Part shown: positions 62,016 to 64,000 of the stretch, piece after piece
Position numbering within the stretch: position 1 is the stretch's first letter
Layout of the letters: every line of letters starts with the position of its first letter
DNA from: an uncultured Clostridia bacterium
GTDB taxonomy: Bacteria > Bacillota > Clostridia > RUG12999
Assembly: GCA_946555455.1 (NCBI GenBank)
Contig: CAMNSU010000002.1
Location: forward strand, 37,530 to 101,529
DNA length: 64,000 nucleotides
Direction of reading: 5' to 3'
Notes under the pieces: generated by a model
What the model was told of the DNA's origin: nothing
The model's input: only the letters and a program-made list of their open reading frames with translations
The model's database searches: none
Translations under genes and position numbers: made by a program

Positions 62016-63314
62016 ATGACTTCTATTTGGTCAGAGACCATAAAACTTCCGCAGTTTCCACAGTTGCAAAAAGACGTCAAAACCGATGTGCTGATTATCG
62101 GCGGCGGAATGGCAGGGATTTTGTGCGCCCATCAGCTGACACAAGCGGGCGTCAGCTGCATTTTAGCAGAAGCGGATACCATTTGCAGTGGCATTACGAA
62201 AAACACAACCGCGAAACTCACATTACAGCACGGACTTATCTATCAAAAATTGTTACAACAATTCGGTCCTGAAAAAACACGTATGTATTTAGAAGCAAAC
62301 CGGCAGGCGTTGGACGAATACCGGCATTTATGCCAAACGATAGACTGTGACTATACAGAGCAAGACGCTTTTGTCTATTCTGTGAATGACAAAAATATCA
62401 TTGAAAAAGAAGTGGAAGCCTACGATAAAATCGGCTACCGCGCAACGTTTACGCAAACGCTTCCGTTGCCGTTTCCCATAGCCGGCGCGGTGAAATGCCA
62501 AAAACAGGCAATGTTTCATCCTCTGAAATTTGTATCGGCAATTGCGCAGGAACTTCCCATTTATGAACACACCCGCGTTCGGGAACTGATAGGGCATACG
62601 GCGCTGACAAACGGTGGCAAAATTACAGCAAAGAAAATCATTGTAGCGACCCATTTTCCTTTTCTCAACAAGCATGGCAGCTATTTTTTAAAGCTATATC
62701 AACACCGTTCCTATGTGATTGCGTTGGAAAATGCACCTGATATAAATGGTATGTATGTTGATGAAACGCAAACAGGCATGTCCTTCCGGCGTTTTCAAAA
62801 TCTGCTGCTGATTGGCGGCGGCGGACACCGCAGCGGCAAACAAGGCGGGAATTGGAACGAACTGGAACAATTTGCAGCTGCCCATTATCCGAATGCGCAT
62901 GAACGCTATCGCTGGGCAACGCAGGATTGCATGACGCTGGACGGCGTACCCTATATTGGCTGCTATTCCAAACATACGCCTGATTTTTATGTGGCAACAG
63001 GTTTTAACAAATGGGGTATGACCTCTTCTATGGTCTCGGCAGCGATACTGACTGACATGATACGCGGAAAAAAGAATCCATATGCAGCGGTTTTTTCGCC
63101 GTCCCGCAGCATTCTGCGTCCCCAGCTTGCCATCAATGCAGTTGAGGCAACCTTGAACCTGCTCACCCCCACCGGCAAACGTTGTCCGCACATGGGCTGC
63201 GCACTGAAATGGAATCCACAGGAGCATTCCTGGGACTGTCCCTGTCATGGTTCACGCTTCACGCAGGACGGAAAGCTGATTGACAATCCGGCGACCGGAA
63301 ATCTCAAAAAGTAA
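62016..63314 (+). CDS. FAD-dependent oxidoreductase with C-terminal Rieske [2Fe-2S] domain (YhfW-like)
   Basis: The protein has 432 residues. The N-terminal FAD-binding Rossmann motif is VLIIGGGMAGILCAHQL (about 26-43), a DAO/glycine-oxidase-type fold continues to about 375, and a short Rieske domain follows (about 388-428): RCPHMGCALKW and CPCHGSRF supply the two Cys and two His ligands. Such fusions pass electrons between a flavin amine or hydroxy-acid oxidase centre and an iron-sulfur cluster; the substrate is unknown. The SD GGTGGTGAT is close to the ATG. It stands alone, between two hairpins that separate it from the neighbours. Confidence 0.9.
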   Translation: MTSIWSETIKLPQFPQLQKDVKTDVLIIGGGMAGILCAHQLTQAGVSCILAEADTICSGITKNTTAKLTLQHGLIYQKLLQQFGPEKTRMYLEANRQALDEYRHLCQTIDCDYTEQDAFVYSVNDKNIIEKEVEAYDKIGYRATFTQTLPLPFPIAGAVKCQKQAMFHPLKFVSAIAQELPIYEHTRVRELIGHTALTNGGKITAKKIIVATHFPFLNKHGSYFLKLYQHRSYVIALENAPDINGMYVDETQTGMSFRRFQNLLLIGGGGHRSGKQGGNWNELEQFAAAHYPNAHERYRWATQDCMTLDGVPYIGCYSKHTPDFYVATGFNKWGMTSSMVSAAILTDMIRGKKNPYAAVFSPSRSILRPQLAINAVEATLNLLTPTGKRCPHMGCALKWNPQEHSWDCPCHGSRFTQDGKLIDNPATGNLKK

Positions 63315-63372
63315 TCTTTTTCTCAAAAAAGACGTGTATCCCTTTTTAGGGGAGCACTATATGTTATCGATA

Positions 63373-63410
63373 CAAAGAAGGGAATCTTAGTCATAAGATT
63401 CCCTTCTTTG
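63373..63410. terminator. Bidirectional terminator between convergent genes
   Basis: A 17-bp perfect inverted repeat (63373-63389 with 63394-63410) around the loop GTCA lies between the convergent oxidoreductase and GH18 genes. Confidence 0.85.
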
Positions 63411-63423
63411 CAGTAGCTAATCT

Positions 63424-63999
63424 TTACAATTTTTGTATATCGAACACTTGGCTTGCCAGCGCCCAGTTCTGCGCAAACGGGCGCATAATACTCCAATAAC
63501 CCGCGCCGCGCAAATCAAATTCTTCTATAAGCCCAAACTTCCCCTGAATACTGCGCACATCTTCAAACCAAACGATATGTTTACTGCCGTCCTGCGCCCA
63601 ATATTCAAAATAGGGAGACTGCGCAGTTTCATCAAACTGAATTGCCGCACCATTTTCCGCTGCAAGCCGCACCGCATATTCATTGCCAATGCTTGTCGCC
63701 CGTGTGGTACCGCGTTCATAGGGCAGTTTCCAGTCATATCCGTAGTTGGGAATGCCCAGCATAATTTTTTCCACCGGTATCTGTGTCACTGCATAGGATA
63801 CCACCTGCCGGACATTGGGCAGCGGTGCCACTGCCATCGGCGGCCCATAAGTATATCCCCATTCATAGGTCATCAACAGCACCGTATCGGCAATCGCGCC
63901 GATTGCAGCATAGTCATGTGCCTCGTAGAGCAGTCCTTGTTGCTCCGAAGATGTTTTCGGCGCTAAATCCACGTTGACACGGAATCCGTTTTGATGCAT
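63424..63999 (-). CDS. GH18-family glycosidase, 3' part (YaaH/SleL-like)
   Basis: The gene runs off the right edge; 191 C-terminal residues are visible. VLLMTYEWGYTYGPPMAVAPL, KIMLGIPNYGYDWKLPY and GAGYWSIMRPFAQNW are typical of the second half of GH18 barrels in the YaaH/YdhD spore-cortex and peptidoglycan N-acetylglucosaminidase group. The catalytic DxxDxDxE motif and any LysM domains would lie outside the window. Spore cortex lysis or wall remodelling is likely from the family; it cannot be confirmed here. Confidence 0.85.
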   Translation of the reverse strand: MHQNGFRVNVDLAPKTSSEQQGLLYEAHDYAAIGAIADTVLLMTYEWGYTYGPPMAVAPLPNVRQVVSYAVTQIPVEKIMLGIPNYGYDWKLPYERGTTRATSIGNEYAVRLAAENGAAIQFDETAQSPYFEYWAQDGSKHIVWFEDVRSIQGKFGLIEEFDLRGAGYWSIMRPFAQNWALASQVFDIQKL

Positions 64000-64000
64000 T

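Overview
The window looks like chromosomal DNA of a Gram-positive, anaerobic-type member of the Clostridia (Bacillota). The gene families point that way: DivIVA, GdpP and YybS, NrdR, SLH-anchored surface proteins, Lpl-type sugar ABC transporters with a YesN-type AraC sensor, and Shine-Dalgarno-led starts that often use TTG or GTG. I cannot name a genus. Most of the window has moderate GC; a stretch at about 58.96-61.5 kb is clearly AT-rich and looks acquired.

Layout. (1) 1-2.6 kb, plus strand: the end of a probable membrane glycosyltransferase, a DivIVA-like protein and a membrane EAL (c-di-GMP) protein. (2) 2.9-28.3 kb, minus strand: a long housekeeping run, read from nrdR downwards. It holds nrdR, a PHP phosphoesterase, a polysaccharide deacetylase, an orphan peptide-type binding lipoprotein, pcrA, yybS-gdpP-rplI-dnaB, tilS-hpt, ftsH, secA, prfB (with its +1 programmed frameshift), hisZGHAF-IE, nfeD and an SPFH protein. 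(3) 28.4-32.9 kb, plus strand: typA, then a polar amino acid ABC transporter whose binding protein is circularly permuted. (4) 33-37.1 kb, minus strand: a phosphorelay operon of HD-GYP response regulator, HPt protein and hybrid histidine kinase. (5) 37.2-57.7 kb, minus strand: a polysaccharide-utilisation locus. An AraC-type membrane regulator is followed by a sugar-binding lipoprotein, two permeases, an M14 peptidase, a family 8 polysaccharide lyase, a giant modular surface protein broken by a frameshift before its SLH anchor, and a second SLH protein. The expected substrate is a uronic-acid glycan such as hyaluronan or chondroitin. (6) 57.9-58.95 kb: a GNAT acetyltransferase and a DUF6530-like protein. 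(7) 59-61.5 kb: the AT-rich islet with a small serine recombinase, a 102-bp segment bounded by 17-bp inverted repeats, a small membrane protein and an Lgt-like membrane enzyme. (8) 61.5-64 kb: tRNA-Arg(CCG), structured intergenic DNA, a Rieske-type FAD oxidoreductase and the 3' part of a GH18 gene.

The most interesting item is in region 7. The 17-bp inverted repeats at 59817-59833 and 59936-59952 lie between the recombinase and the membrane-protein/Lgt-like pair. They enclose a good promoter (TTGACA, 17 nt, TAAACT) that now points away from those genes. Flipping the segment would place it about 54 nt upstream of the first gene's start codon with normal geometry. I read this as a candidate invertible promoter (phase-variable switch) with its own recombinase. 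The second is the circularly permuted amino-acid-binding lipoprotein at 30543-31334. Third are prfB's frameshift site, which uses CTT TAA C rather than CTT TGA C, and the +1 frameshift that separates the large surface protein from its SLH domains.
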